Shown in pieces: positions 26,862-36,857 of a DNA stretch of 64,000 bases; within the stretch, counting starts at the first letter, position 1; every line of letters starts with the position of its first letter. The stretch spans positions 1 through 64,000 of the IMG/VR virus record IMGVR_UViG_3300021964_000052; one strand, 5' to 3'. The notes under the pieces were generated by a model. That model was not told the DNA's origin. It searched no databases and saw only the letters and a program-made list of their open reading frames with translations. The stretch is from a virus. Both the position numbers and the translations under genes were made by a program.

Positions 26862-27731
26862 TTATATACTACATTCAGTTATACTACCTGATATAAACCC
26901 TGTATTATCAACTGTTAGTACATTTCTATTATCTTTTACCCAAATTTTTCTATTGGTTAAAGGTATTACTCTATTTTCTTCTATTTGAAATATTCTACTT
27001 CCCGATACAGGGGTATCTGATATTCCGGTAAATAGGAATGTATTTAGATCTCTATCTGATAAAGATTGAGAGCAAATAAAATTATCATCTGAACCTGTTA
27101 GGTAAGAAGCTGCTTTAAAAGGTTTTCCTGCTATGGCTGGATCTATTCCACTAAAGTCTTCTGATGTAGTTTCGGTACCTCCGTATCTAGCATTCGTATG
27201 TCCTGTATGTGTGTAATTTGAATCGACTACATCTGCTAGGTCTGCTGAACCTGAAATAATAGCATTATAATTTGTAGGTCTTACTGGTGCAATACCACTA
27301 TCTGCAACAATAGTATTCCCTTCTAGTCTATCTACTTGGAATTTAAATTTAGATGTTCTGTTGATAGAAGCATTACTTATTAACGCATTATATTCGTTAT
27401 TTCTAAATTGCTCAGGTAAATAAGGGTTAATTATTACAGCACTGTTAGTACTATCCGATACTGTGTTAGCATTTATATCAATCGTATTAAAGTAGTAGTA
27501 TGTGCTCTTTTTAGAGCCTGCCTCTACTATTAGATTACGAACATCACCGGTATCAACAGGTATTTTTATTTCCTTTAATTCATTTAAAGACAAACTTATA
27601 TCTTGACCATTACTAGATGTTCTACTAACAACTATAGCTTTAATCTTCTTTACTCCATTTACAGTTCTTTGAAAGACTCTAATTTCTCCTGTTTGAGGCG
27701 CTATGTTTTTAAATTGTTCTAAATTAGGCAT
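26862..27731 (-). CDS. virion structural protein, unknown
   Basis: 289 residues, mixed, no membrane segment or catalytic motif. The N-terminus (MPNLEQFKNIAPQTGEIRVFQRTVNGVKKIKAIVVSR) and later motifs (YYYFNTIDINANTVSDS, VDRLEGNTIVADSGI) suggest a beta-sandwich protein. It is packed between the large baseplate gene (9 bases) and 26157, within the structural operon, which is the only guide to its role. Confidence 0.65.
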   Translation of the reverse strand: MPNLEQFKNIAPQTGEIRVFQRTVNGVKKIKAIVVSRTSSNGQDISLSLNELKEIKIPVDTGDVRNLIVEAGSKKSTYYYFNTIDINANTVSDSTNSAVIINPYLPEQFRNNEYNALISNASINRTSKFKFQVDRLEGNTIVADSGIAPVRPTNYNAIISGSADLADVVDSNYTHTGHTNARYGGTETTSEDFSGIDPAIAGKPFKAASYLTGSDDNFICSQSLSDRDLNTFLFTGISDTPVSGSRIFQIEENRVIPLTNRKIWVKDNRNVLTVDNTGFISGSITECSI

Positions 27732-27740
27732 ATCTTATAA

Positions 27741-30700
27741 TTATTGTTGTCCTCCATCAAATCCTGCTTGTTGAATTAACATTGTTCTTGTTATTCCTCC
27801 ACCTGTAACTGATACAATTGCTGTTCTAGCTTGTATATGTACATTTCCATCTAGAGTAATTAAACTGCTGTCGTTATTAGATCCAGATGCTGTTCCGATA
27901 CCTACCCAGTTTTCAGTACAAGATACAGACCAATTTACGTTTGAAGTTATAGTTAATGTAAAGGTATCAAAAGTACCATCACTATTTGAATACGAGGTCG
28001 GTGAAATAAATAAGTACGCACTAGTATAGGAAACTGTATCTGTAGCAGCTGCGCCAGTATTGTTCGCTAAGTCTCTTAAAGTAACAGAAGCTGTTAGTGT
28101 ACCTGAGTTAAGTCCGCTAATATCTACTCCTAGTATACTTTGAGAAGCATTGCTACCAATTAGTGCCTGACCTTGTACCTGTGTACCTCCCCCACTTGAA
28201 TTAATTGTATAGTTAATTACACCACCCGTTGTATTAGAGGTTGTAGGTATGTTAGTTAATGCAAGTGTAGCATTTGTACCTGAAGTGGATATAACTACGC
28301 TATGTCCTGCAGGTGCAGTAGCGTCTTTGATGATTGTGTCAAATACATTCGTACCTGGGTTACCTGCTGTATCTTCTAAGGATGCGCTAACCTCTATAGC
28401 ACCTTCACTAAGGCTACTCATATTAATGTTAATAGATTGAGTAGCAGCATTAGTAATAGTACCTGTTTCTTCTACTTCTATACTACCGTCTGAAGCTGTT
28501 ACATAATAAGTAGCATTTAGTTCACCGTCATATATGTAAGCAAGTGTGCTACCTACAGTACTAGCGTTGGTATAGGTTCTATTATATCCAATAACGTCTA
28601 AGGAATATCCTGTAGGAGCAGTTGTATCAAAAGCTCCACAATTAGATCCTGTTCCAACTGTTCCTTGATGTATTCCTGAACCTGAGATTTGTATTACTAT
28701 ATTAGATCCGTTTACCACTCTCCATTGAGCATTACCGTCTAAAGTGTTAATACCGTTTACATCAGTATATATTATATCACCAACAGCGGGTATAGAACCT
28801 GCTCCATCGTGGTAAAATGTTTGATAAACAGGTGTAATACCGCAAGCTAATTCGTCTGTAGATGTTGCTGTATTAGACATTTGAAAAGCTGTAAAGCTAA
28901 CATTAGATTCTGATACAAATGTTATATCGAACTGTAATGGTGGTTGATTAACTTTCTTAAATATATTAGCTATATTTAATTCTCCTGAACTAACAGTTAA
29001 GTTACTTCCGCTTAGCTCTCCGTCATATTTAGGTCTATCGTTGCTAACTATTCTAAATAATGATCCAGACTTGGTAGCTATAGATTCTGAATATGCTGTT
29101 GAATATGTTTTAGATCTATCACTAAAGATACCTCCTTCAGATCCAGTCGCTGAGCTTATTTTTATTTCAGCTTCATAACCTTGATCTGGTCTAGTACCTG
29201 TAACTGTAGGGGTCTTAGCTTTTGATCTGTTTAAAAAATTAGGTTTAATTATTATACCTGTATCGATAGATGATCTAGCAGGTGTAAAGTCTTTTATCAT
29301 TTTAAATAAGACATTATCAAAAAACTTTATTAATCTAATAAAATCATTTAATTGGTACTTATTTATACTACCTAAAATTTCATTTGCCTTTCTCTGTAAA
29401 GATTCATACTTAGTAGAGTTAAACTCTCTAGGATCTCCTAAATAGTCTCCTATATTAAAATCAGAAGATAAGGTGCTAGTAATATATTCGTTTATAGCAT
29501 CGGAAGGTGAAAAACCTATCTCTATCCTATGTATATCTTCTGTATATGTTGTTTCAGGTTTCTTAATTGAAGCAAATTGTGATAGAGTACTACCGCTAAT
29601 TATGCTACCTGAGTTTTCTATTCTTATTTTATCTAATGAGCTAGTAACATTTTTTTCATATCCAACAAACTTTTCTCCTTCTATATCTCCTCCTCCGTAA
29701 AGTTTTATATCTAATATATCAGCCGGTATACCAAAACAGTTAATCAATGCTCTCATTCCTCTTTCTGTACCTTTAGATTTAAGTAGTAGAGGTAAATTAT
29801 GATAAATACGTTTATATATTTCTCCTGTATAATTAGTTATAGCCACAGGTTGTGAACCTTGTACAGCATCTGTTACAGTTACATAGTTATTGATTATTTC
29901 TCCTTGACTTCCACTTTGGTATCCTTCTCCGGTAAATAATTTAAATATTTCACTTAAAGAGTTTTCAGAATTATATAACCTTACTCCAAAGTTTTTAAGT
30001 ACTTCTTCTACTAAGTCTTTAGATATTCCTACGTTAAGTCTATTATCATTATCGTATTTATCAGTTACAGCTTTAGTGTAAATGTATATATTATCAAAAT
30101 GCTGTCCTAGCATATGTGCGAACAGAAGAGCAGAATCATTATTAGAATCCTCTCTAATAAAAGAAGGAATAGCATTAGATAAAGCACTATAGTTAGTAGA
30201 ATCAAATGCGGAGGCACTTGCTAATTGATTGTTATACCATGATTGAGCTATATTATTAGAGCTAACATAATTAGTATGAGGTTTAGACGTCGTACTTTTA
30301 GGCCAAGAGAAGCTTCCGCTTTCATAAAATAGTTGTTTCTCGTAATGATCAAAGTTATTTACTACTCCTCTTATTAATGATTCATAATAATCTCTACTTC
30401 CTGATATACCTGTTAGGTTATATGAGCTATCGTTAATTAAAGATAAGCTATTTTCATAACTGTTTATTAGATCTAGCTTATATTTAAAGTTTCTTAATCT
30501 TTCTTCAGCAGAAGAGAATTGTATAAATGAATCATAAGAAGAATAATCTATACTTAACTGTGCTCCTTTATCGTTAAATAAGGAATATGCTTCATAATAG
30601 CTGCTAGAAATAGGGTAACTAAATAGCTCATCGTAATTTAGATATTTCGACGGGATAGAGTAGTTAGGATCTGATTCTATATTAAAGTTAGCTTCTCTTA

Positions 30701-31409
30701 ATTTAGGGTATACTACTGGCTCTTCTTCTGTTTCTGAATCTATTTCGTAAAATATAGAATCTGATACTTTATCTACAACAAAGAAGGTATCTTTAACTGT
30801 ATGAATTTGAGGAAGAGGTTCATATAATTTTATAGCTAAGGCTAAATTACCTTCATACTCTATTACATCTACATTTAATCCTATATATAAATCGTTTTTA
30901 AGAAAATTTAATCTAAATTCAGAAAAGAAGTTTTCATCTTCTAAATTAGATTTTATTAAATCTGCTTTATTAACTAATTCTTCATCTTCTAAAGCAGTAG
31001 AAATAGCAAGTATTTCTGTTCTATCAGATGATATCTCCTCTATAAAAAACTGAACTCCTTCACTAGTATCTGAGAATAAATCTCTTAGGAAGTGGTATAG
31101 AAGCTTAACGTCAGTATTTCCGAAGCCATATAAATCAGCATCTTGTATCGGGTTGATATATAGATTGGATGTACTAGAGTCACCTGGTTCAGGAGAGTCT
31201 AAGACTTTTTCTGAGTTATATTCATAGTCAGAGAATAGAAGTGCGTTACCGGGAGAGTAGAAATGTAACTCTACATTATCATTCTCAGTATCAAACAAAG
31301 AATTTACCTCATAGCTATCTATAAGCTCCTTGTCTTTATCAGAGAATTTTTCAAACTCCGGTAAGGAATTTGGATTTCTATCTATAATTATATTCTTAAC
31401 TTCTGCCAT
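27741..31409 (-). CDS. large baseplate/tail protein with Ig-like and C-terminal BACON-like domains
   Basis: 1222 residues. The N-terminal 800 residues are a large structural part I do not recognise in detail (KGTERGMRALINCFGIP and ADILDIKLYGGG near the middle). From about residue 960 come Ig-like repeats (DTTAPTGYSLDV, DATAPAGHSVVI, SATLRDLANN-like ends). Residues about 1132-1222 read as a BACON domain: SPTSYSNSDG, TLTITSNVNWSVSCTENWVGI, TAIVSVTGGGITRTMLIQQAG, with the two Trp and the terminal Gln typical of that family. BACON domains are found in Bacteroidetes proteins and in crAss-like phage tails and are thought to bind glycans or mucin. Position after gp6- and gp25-like genes suggests the baseplate periphery. 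Confidence 0.78.
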   Translation of the reverse strand: MAEVKNIIIDRNPNSLPEFEKFSDKDKELIDSYEVNSLFDTENDNVELHFYSPGNALLFSDYEYNSEKVLDSPEPGDSSTSNLYINPIQDADLYGFGNTDVKLLYHFLRDLFSDTSEGVQFFIEEISSDRTEILAISTALEDEELVNKADLIKSNLEDENFFSEFRLNFLKNDLYIGLNVDVIEYEGNLALAIKLYEPLPQIHTVKDTFFVVDKVSDSIFYEIDSETEEEPVVYPKLREANFNIESDPNYSIPSKYLNYDELFSYPISSSYYEAYSLFNDKGAQLSIDYSSYDSFIQFSSAEERLRNFKYKLDLINSYENSLSLINDSSYNLTGISGSRDYYESLIRGVVNNFDHYEKQLFYESGSFSWPKSTTSKPHTNYVSSNNIAQSWYNNQLASASAFDSTNYSALSNAIPSFIREDSNNDSALLFAHMLGQHFDNIYIYTKAVTDKYDNDNRLNVGISKDLVEEVLKNFGVRLYNSENSLSEIFKLFTGEGYQSGSQGEIINNYVTVTDAVQGSQPVAITNYTGEIYKRIYHNLPLLLKSKGTERGMRALINCFGIPADILDIKLYGGGDIEGEKFVGYEKNVTSSLDKIRIENSGSIISGSTLSQFASIKKPETTYTEDIHRIEIGFSPSDAINEYITSTLSSDFNIGDYLGDPREFNSTKYESLQRKANEILGSINKYQLNDFIRLIKFFDNVLFKMIKDFTPARSSIDTGIIIKPNFLNRSKAKTPTVTGTRPDQGYEAEIKISSATGSEGGIFSDRSKTYSTAYSESIATKSGSLFRIVSNDRPKYDGELSGSNLTVSSGELNIANIFKKVNQPPLQFDITFVSESNVSFTAFQMSNTATSTDELACGITPVYQTFYHDGAGSIPAVGDIIYTDVNGINTLDGNAQWRVVNGSNIVIQISGSGIHQGTVGTGSNCGAFDTTAPTGYSLDVIGYNRTYTNASTVGSTLAYIYDGELNATYYVTASDGSIEVEETGTITNAATQSININMSSLSEGAIEVSASLEDTAGNPGTNVFDTIIKDATAPAGHSVVISTSGTNATLALTNIPTTSNTTGGVINYTINSSGGGTQVQGQALIGSNASQSILGVDISGLNSGTLTASVTLRDLANNTGAAATDTVSYTSAYLFISPTSYSNSDGTFDTFTLTITSNVNWSVSCTENWVGIGTASGSNNDSSLITLDGNVHIQARTAIVSVTGGGITRTMLIQQAGFDGGQQ

Positions 31410-31417
31410 GCTTTATA

Positions 31418-32272
31418 TTAATAGCTTTTTAAAGGAATTAATTTAAACCTTAAAGCTTTATTTTTATCTTTTGCTAACGATCTTTTACCTAGTCCTGTAT
31501 CACTACCTACAAAAACTTCAACTCTCTGCTTTAAAGGTGATTCATTAAACCCTGTTGCAATTGTTTCAAGTTCTAAATCTTTAAATTTAGATCTAGCTCT
31601 CTTTAATAAGTCTATCATTTTATTAGTATCTCTCTTATCATCTAATCTTTTCTTCTTTCTTTTATTTCTAGCTCTTGTACTAAGTTGAATAATGTCAGTC
31701 ATTATTTCGCTATTATCGACAGATATAAACTGTACAACGCTATTGATCTGTTGACGTAGTTTGGCATCTGCTTCAGCTTTTTTAGATACTGCTTCTGCTT
31801 TAGCTGATTCTTCTTTGACGGTATCTTGAGATATTTGCTGTGTTTGTAAAGATGCTATTGTTGCGTTAGCAGCTTGCAATTGAGATTCTAAAGAAGAAAT
31901 CAGGGTTGCATTTTCGAAATCTAATTCTCCTCCACCAGCTGCTTCAGTTTCTAGCTTTAGTATGGTACTATTAGCTGTGAGGAGTTGCTGTCTTAAAGAA
32001 CTTATCTCTTCTAAAAGAGGTTGAATATCCTCAGTTTCTCTTTCTAGATTATAAACTTCTAAACTTCTTCTAACTATATATTCATGAGAGTTTCTTTCTC
32101 CATTTACTGGCATAGTAAAGTATAGTGCTTCATAAAGTCTAAAAAGCTCCTCTACTGTATCTGTGTCTATCACAGGTTCTGGCTGTGTAAACGTAGTAAA
32201 GTTTCTTTTAATAACTTTATAAAACTCGTCTTTATTAAAAACGGTTTTTTTAATTTCTACTTTCTTATCCAT
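31418..32272 (-). CDS. coiled-coil virion protein
   Basis: 284 residues. The centre is a long coiled coil (LLEEISSLRQQLLTANSTILKLE; SSLESQLQAANATIASL; KEESAKAEAVSKKAEADAKLRQQ). A basic patch RNKRKKKRLDDKRDTNK follows, and the C-terminus ends in a short basic stretch. It overlaps the DNRLRE-like gene by 8 bases. A structural linker or tail-rod protein is plausible; no family named. Confidence 0.65.
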   Translation of the reverse strand: MDKKVEIKKTVFNKDEFYKVIKRNFTTFTQPEPVIDTDTVEELFRLYEALYFTMPVNGERNSHEYIVRRSLEVYNLERETEDIQPLLEEISSLRQQLLTANSTILKLETEAAGGGELDFENATLISSLESQLQAANATIASLQTQQISQDTVKEESAKAEAVSKKAEADAKLRQQINSVVQFISVDNSEIMTDIIQLSTRARNKRKKKRLDDKRDTNKMIDLLKRARSKFKDLELETIATGFNESPLKQRVEVFVGSDTGLGKRSLAKDKNKALRFKLIPLKSY

Positions 32273-33374
32273 TTCGTACTACTTTGAATACCTGGTTATT
32301 ATCTATAACGTTTGTATTCCCGTCAATTGTAGTTTTAATTAATAGTCTATAATATCTTTCTGGCTGTAATCCATCCATATATACGTCAAAGTAATTAGAT
32401 GTACTATCAGCACTAATTTTAGTAAATGTTGTATCGTAATCTACAATCATTTCTTCTGTATTTTCATCTCGTATACCCCAGTAAGAAGAGGTTGGCAGTA
32501 AATAGTTTGTCGTATAAACTGAAGAGGTAGTAAATGTTCTTGTAGGGTATTTCGGTCTAACATGAACTCTAAATCTATTTTTACCTTCATCAGTATACCT
32601 ATCCTTAGCGTTTCTAATAGTAATAACTGCTTCTGGATCTGTAACTGTATTTAATGAACCGGTAGAGTAACTAAAATCATCCCATTTTAACTCTAAATAA
32701 GGAGGGTATGTTGTATTAGTATCTGAGCTATAAAATTTCAGCCTTATAGAAGAAGTTAGATTATTTTCTATAGTATCATCCAGCTTCACTACAAAACCAT
32801 TATTATCTAATGATTCACTATAATGTAGCTTGATAGTGTTTGTAACGTCTAAATTTAAATCGTGATTCGATGTTTTAGTGTGAGACTGTGATGCTTCTAG
32901 GTTATAGTCAACTGAAGCAGTATACCATGCTGTACCTCCTTTTGCTGCATCTAAGAAAGAAGCGGTAACGTAAGTATCGTATGACCCTGTGTTCCATATT
33001 TGAGAAACACCTGCTTGAGTATAGTTCCAGCTACATCCTGATTTATTAATTGGTAGATCTCCAAACTTACCTATTCCTTCATCCCAACTTTGTGAGATTG
33101 GATATCCGTAAATAGTATAATGTTTTGGAAGCTCATTAGCATAAGCAAGAAACATTTTTAAGCTAGCTGAGAAATCAGTACCGGTTCCTGCTTTATTATT
33201 TAATGTATCTTGTATTTCGTCACTACTGAATTGTATCAATGCACGAGAAGTTTGTCCTGCAGTTGATGTAAAATATCCAGCAACTTCTAATATTTCATCT
33301 CTACCTAAATTGGCTACCTCTTTTTCAGTGTAGATGAAAGTATCTTTTTCGGGAAAAATTCTATATATTGCCAT
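32265..33374 (-). CDS. virion protein with DNRLRE-like beta domain
   Basis: 369 residues. The first 220 residues fit a DNRLRE/CBM-like jelly roll: YRIFPEKDTFIYTEKEVANLGRDE, SRALIQFSSDEI, SWDEGIGKFGD, VDYNLEASQSHTKTSNHDL. This fold often binds carbohydrate or forms fibre knobs. The rest (TDEGKNRFRVHVRPKYPTRTF, GLQPERYYRLLIKT) looks like fibronectin-like strands. It follows the gp6-like gene by one base, in the position where T4 encodes further baseplate wedge proteins. Confidence 0.7.
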   Translation of the reverse strand: MAIYRIFPEKDTFIYTEKEVANLGRDEILEVAGYFTSTAGQTSRALIQFSSDEIQDTLNNKAGTGTDFSASLKMFLAYANELPKHYTIYGYPISQSWDEGIGKFGDLPINKSGCSWNYTQAGVSQIWNTGSYDTYVTASFLDAAKGGTAWYTASVDYNLEASQSHTKTSNHDLNLDVTNTIKLHYSESLDNNGFVVKLDDTIENNLTSSIRLKFYSSDTNTTYPPYLELKWDDFSYSTGSLNTVTDPEAVITIRNAKDRYTDEGKNRFRVHVRPKYPTRTFTTSSVYTTNYLLPTSSYWGIRDENTEEMIVDYDTTFTKISADSTSNYFDVYMDGLQPERYYRLLIKTTIDGNTNVIDNNQVFKVVRNG

Positions 33375-33375
33375 C

Positions 33376-35187
33376 TTATAATGTTGTTACTCGTCCTTGA
33401 ATATCTTGATCTAAAAACTTAACTTCAAATACCATAGGGTCATAAGAAGGGTATACTATATTTCCTTTCGTAGCTCCTTTTATGTCGTATGCGTAATGAG
33501 AATAATTACCTCCTACCTTATTAGTAATCTCTAAATTTTGTACAGTCTGTACTCCTTTTACTCTATCTAACGTTGTAGATATTTGAGCAAGATTTATAGG
33601 CTCGTTTATAGCCCAATTAGATATATTAAAGACTTCTTTTAATTTATTGGTACAGTTCAATAGTACATCTCTACCGTTATAGTTTGGTCTAGTTAAAATA
33701 TCAAACTTAATACCTATATTAACTACAAATGCATCTTTTATAGTTACTGCATCTGTTAAGATCATATACTGTGATAAGTATTTTCTTAAATTTTCCTTTA
33801 AGTTAGAGGTTGCTAAAGTAAGATTTTTATTTACATCATATGCTAAAACATACATTGATAGAGCTAATGGATTAGAGTCTAATATAGAATCAGATTTATT
33901 ATTATTAGAAACTAATTGATCTTGAGTTACATGTGCCTTAGCTATAGTACCGAAAGTTGAAGGTAAACTTAACGCTCTAACAGCATAATCCTGGAGTGTT
34001 ACTGATCTTCCTTGCTCGTTAAATGCTCTAAAAGTATTTTCTCTTATCTCTTCTACAGTGTCTCCGTCTCTACCTCCTGTAGCTGCTCTAGGATTATTAA
34101 ACGATAATGTACCTTGATAGGTAGTGTCTGAAGCAGTAGAGGTAATTGATGTTTGAGTTTGTATAGTATTAGCAGGTACATTTGCTTCGATTCCTCCTCC
34201 TACTAAGTACCTAATAGTTAAAGTTGTACTAGACGGTGCTAAACCATATGATCTTGAATATAAAAAGTTAGAAGGATCATATGCATAGTCTGTTCTAGTA
34301 ATACCTTGATTTGTACCGGCTCCTACGTTTAAAGGGTCGGGTAAGAAAGTTGAATCGTCATTACCTGATATACCGGCTCCAAATTGTATAGAAAGTTGAC
34401 CTTGAGAGTTAAACCTAGTAACGAACCTTCTAGGTACTCTCTGTAGAGAGGCTAAATAGGGTACTACATTAGCATCTGATTCTGAGTTAGAAGTTTCTAC
34501 TACTATAGTATCTTGTCCTAAAAACGGTACTTCGTACCAAGTGTTGTTACTACTATCAGTTATATCTAATACTCCTATGATATTTTCATCTTCAATAGTA
34601 ATTGTATTAAATTTTTCTGCTGTTGTATATGTTTGAGTAGATGTTTTTATCTCTCCTGAAAAAGCTTTTACTGTTTTCTTTAAAAGGAACTCAGCAGGAT
34701 TACCGTTTGATAGAGAATTAATAGTTATCTCTGTAGGATCATAAGAGCTAGAGTATGCAAAATCTATTTTTTTATCTACGATAAAATTAACATTACCGGA
34801 AGATAATTGAGCATTAGCATTAATAGTAAGTGCCTGTTCAAAGTTTGGTTCGTAGTTAGAACCGGATGCTGCTACTCTTTGAGTAACCTCTATGTCTACT
34901 TCTGATACTGTTGTAGTTTTAGGTCTATATCCTAGCATATAAGCCATGTTATATAGGTTGCCTGGGTTTTTAGCGTACTGCAAGAACGTTTCTTGTAGCT
35001 GTGTGTCTTGGTAAAATGATAATATATCACCTACATAAGCGGCCATCTCAATAAACATTACCCCTGGGGATGTTGGTGAGAAGTCGTTGTATGTATCAGG
35101 AAAGTAGTTTTTTGCAAACTCTGTTAATTGAGTTTTAAAATCACCGAAATCCCTGTTGATATATTTTATCTCTCTTTCTTCTGCCAT
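33376..35187 (-). CDS. baseplate wedge subunit, T4 gp6-like (Baseplate_J)
   Basis: 603 residues. The N-terminus carries the conserved block INRDFGDFKTQLTEFAKNYFPDTYNDFSPTSPG followed by MFIEMAAYVGDILSFYQDTQLQE and a LGYRPKTT motif, hallmarks of gp6/Baseplate_J proteins in marine T4-like phages. Later motifs include GRDGDTVEEIRENTFRAFNEQGRSVTLQDY and an LLNCTNKLKEVFN segment. gp6 dimers form the inner ring of the baseplate that changes shape on contraction. It overlaps the gp25-like gene by 1 base, the usual gp25-gp6 neighbour pair. Confidence 0.9.
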   Translation of the reverse strand: MAEEREIKYINRDFGDFKTQLTEFAKNYFPDTYNDFSPTSPGVMFIEMAAYVGDILSFYQDTQLQETFLQYAKNPGNLYNMAYMLGYRPKTTTVSEVDIEVTQRVAASGSNYEPNFEQALTINANAQLSSGNVNFIVDKKIDFAYSSSYDPTEITINSLSNGNPAEFLLKKTVKAFSGEIKTSTQTYTTAEKFNTITIEDENIIGVLDITDSSNNTWYEVPFLGQDTIVVETSNSESDANVVPYLASLQRVPRRFVTRFNSQGQLSIQFGAGISGNDDSTFLPDPLNVGAGTNQGITRTDYAYDPSNFLYSRSYGLAPSSTTLTIRYLVGGGIEANVPANTIQTQTSITSTASDTTYQGTLSFNNPRAATGGRDGDTVEEIRENTFRAFNEQGRSVTLQDYAVRALSLPSTFGTIAKAHVTQDQLVSNNNKSDSILDSNPLALSMYVLAYDVNKNLTLATSNLKENLRKYLSQYMILTDAVTIKDAFVVNIGIKFDILTRPNYNGRDVLLNCTNKLKEVFNISNWAINEPINLAQISTTLDRVKGVQTVQNLEITNKVGGNYSHYAYDIKGATKGNIVYPSYDPMVFEVKFLDQDIQGRVTTL

Positions 35188-35597
35188 TACTGTTGAAAGT
35201 TAATAATTAGTTCGTCTTCTATATTAGTTTCTGATACTGCATATTTAAGTGCTAACGTTACTGTGTTATTATCTGTATCAGATCCGATTTTTAAATCTGT
35301 TAAAATAACTTGAGGAAAATATAAATATAATCCTTCTTTTATTATGCTCTCTAATCTATCTTGTGTATCAGAATTAATTTGTTCAAAAACTACAAATCGT
35401 AACTCAGAACCAAAAGCTGGGTCGAAATACTTCTCTCCTTTACCTGTTAAAAAGTAATTAATCATATTAGCTTTTAAAGCTTCTTTAGTTTCATAAGTAG
35501 AGTTAAAAACTGCTTTACCTGTAAAAGGTAAGTTAACTCCTATAGCCTTTCTAGGCTGTAGATCTAAAGGATTAATTTTTTTAACTTCGAATGCCAT
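35187..35597 (-). CDS. baseplate wedge protein, T4 gp25-like
   Basis: 136 residues, close to the usual gp25 length. Features are GVNLPFTGKAVFNSTYETKEALKANMINYFLT, GEKYFDPAFGSELRFVVFEQ and ESIIKEGLYLYFPQVILTDL, which fit the GPW/gp25 lysozyme-like family. gp25 joins gp6 and gp53 in the wedge core and helps set sheath start. Directly upstream of and overlapping the gp6-like gene. Confidence 0.9.
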   Translation of the reverse strand: MAFEVKKINPLDLQPRKAIGVNLPFTGKAVFNSTYETKEALKANMINYFLTGKGEKYFDPAFGSELRFVVFEQINSDTQDRLESIIKEGLYLYFPQVILTDLKIGSDTDNNTVTLALKYAVSETNIEDELIINFQQ

Positions 35598-35598
35598 A

Positions 35599-36030
35599 TT
35601 ATAATGCTCCTACTTTCTTTTTATCTAATTCATTAGATTTTTTTAGAACTGCACCTGCTTTTTTAACAAAGCTTAATTGAGATATATCAATACCTGGTGC
35701 TGGTCCTGTCATCCCCATTTGGTTAGCCATAGAGCTAGCAAAATTAGGTCTTGATACCATGTCGGACGATGCGTTAACTACATTTCTGTATTCCTCGTTA
35801 GTCATGTTTTCTTTTGTCATCTTTAACATTTCATCTAAAGATGATTTACCTGTTTTAATATCAGGTGTTGTTTGCTTAACTATAGGTTTCTTTTTCTCTA
35901 TAGGTTTTGATTCACTAATGCTAGGAGCACTAGCTGTCTTAACAGCTTCTGTAAGGATGTCTTGTAACTCCTCCTTAACTGCTGCTCTTACTTCTTCTCG
36001 TATGATTTTACGTAATTGATCGAGTTTCAT
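35599..36030 (-). CDS. small helical virion protein with MKLDQLRKIIREEV start
   Basis: 143 residues. The N-terminus is an amphipathic helix (MKLDQLRKIIREEVRAAVKEELQDILTEAV), followed by a Lys/Pro/Ser-rich linker, then a short helix (SSLDEMLKMTKENMTNEEYRNVV) and a Met/Pro-rich region with GMTGPAPGIDISQ. The first helix has an I-x-E pattern like other tagged proteins here, so it may be cleaved during head maturation; alternatively it forms a coiled-coil hub contact. Function unknown. It starts at ATG directly after the motif at 36031. Confidence 0.6.
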   Translation of the reverse strand: MKLDQLRKIIREEVRAAVKEELQDILTEAVKTASAPSISESKPIEKKKPIVKQTTPDIKTGKSSLDEMLKMTKENMTNEEYRNVVNASSDMVSRPNFASSMANQMGMTGPAPGIDISQLSFVKKAGAVLKKSNELDKKKVGAL

Positions 36031-36045
36031 ATATATAAATAGTTA
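36031..36045 (-). promoter_or_regulatory. recurrent TAACTATTTATATAT motif
   Basis: Directly abuts the start codon of the 35599 gene and lies 2 bases after the stop of the 36048 gene. Matches the 1615 and 6540 motifs at TAACTATTTATA. Candidate late promoter for the gp25-gp6 group. Confidence 0.4.
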
Positions 36046-36047
36046 GG

Positions 36048-36857
36048 TTATGGAAGTTGATTTTCAATTCTAAATTTTATTTCATCTATTAGTACTTTTG
36101 TTGAGGAGCTAAAAGAGGATTCCCCTTTCAGTACTATAACTCCTGTTATATCTTTAACTGCAGCATATCTTTTTGGTGCAGGTAGGTTAGGTTGTTTATC
36201 TTCTAATATTACTATAACGTAATTATTACCGCTTTTTGATCTGTATACCGTGTCTCCTTCTTCTATTACAGGTGGTTGTTCACCTATCAATTTTAAGAAT
36301 TTATTTCTTTGTTCTGGAGGTAATTTATTAACGCAACCTTCTAAACTAACATCAATAGAATTTAGCTTTTGTTTTACTGGTTGAATAAAAACGGTAGCAT
36401 TTTGAGTCAATTCTTTAATTGCCGATTGATCTTTCTCTAGCATATCTACAAATTGACAGGATAATGAAAGCAGTTGAGCAAACTTATTAGTTACTTTGAC
36501 CGGTAATGAAAATATAACTCCTCCAGTTGGTGGTGGAACACCTACAGTAGTTAATATAGCTAGTTGCTCTAATACGGTAACCGTAACCTTTGCAGATTTG
36601 ATAGGAGGATCTAAACTTTCAGCAGTTTGCTTTATAGGTTCTATCTTGTTTTCAAAATTCTCTATAACTTGTACAAGATTATCTCTTATGGCTAATATCT
36701 TTTCTAACTCTTCTACCGGTGGGCAGACGTCTCCGCTTAACTGTTCTGTAATTTTATTTACTTGCTCCATTACTTTACCTATAACAAAAGCTCTTGCTTT
36801 TCCTACTTGCTGGGCAATCCATGCGGATAATTGAGATGCTGGTATACTACAGGGCAT
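36048..36857 (-). CDS. helical virion protein, probable baseplate/tail component
   Basis: 269 residues. The N-terminal two thirds are helical (SAWIAQQVGKARAFVIGKVMEQVNKI; VTVTVLEQLAILTTVGVPPPTGG) and the end is beta-rich (VYRSKSGNNYVIVILEDKQ, RYAAVKDITGVIVLKGESSF). Three Cys residues occur but no zinc pattern. I do not recognise a family. Its start overlaps the stop of the hub-like protein by 1 base, so it is part of the same baseplate operon. Confidence 0.6.
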   Translation of the reverse strand: MPCSIPASQLSAWIAQQVGKARAFVIGKVMEQVNKITEQLSGDVCPPVEELEKILAIRDNLVQVIENFENKIEPIKQTAESLDPPIKSAKVTVTVLEQLAILTTVGVPPPTGGVIFSLPVKVTNKFAQLLSLSCQFVDMLEKDQSAIKELTQNATVFIQPVKQKLNSIDVSLEGCVNKLPPEQRNKFLKLIGEQPPVIEEGDTVYRSKSGNNYVIVILEDKQPNLPAPKRYAAVKDITGVIVLKGESSFSSSTKVLIDEIKFRIENQLP

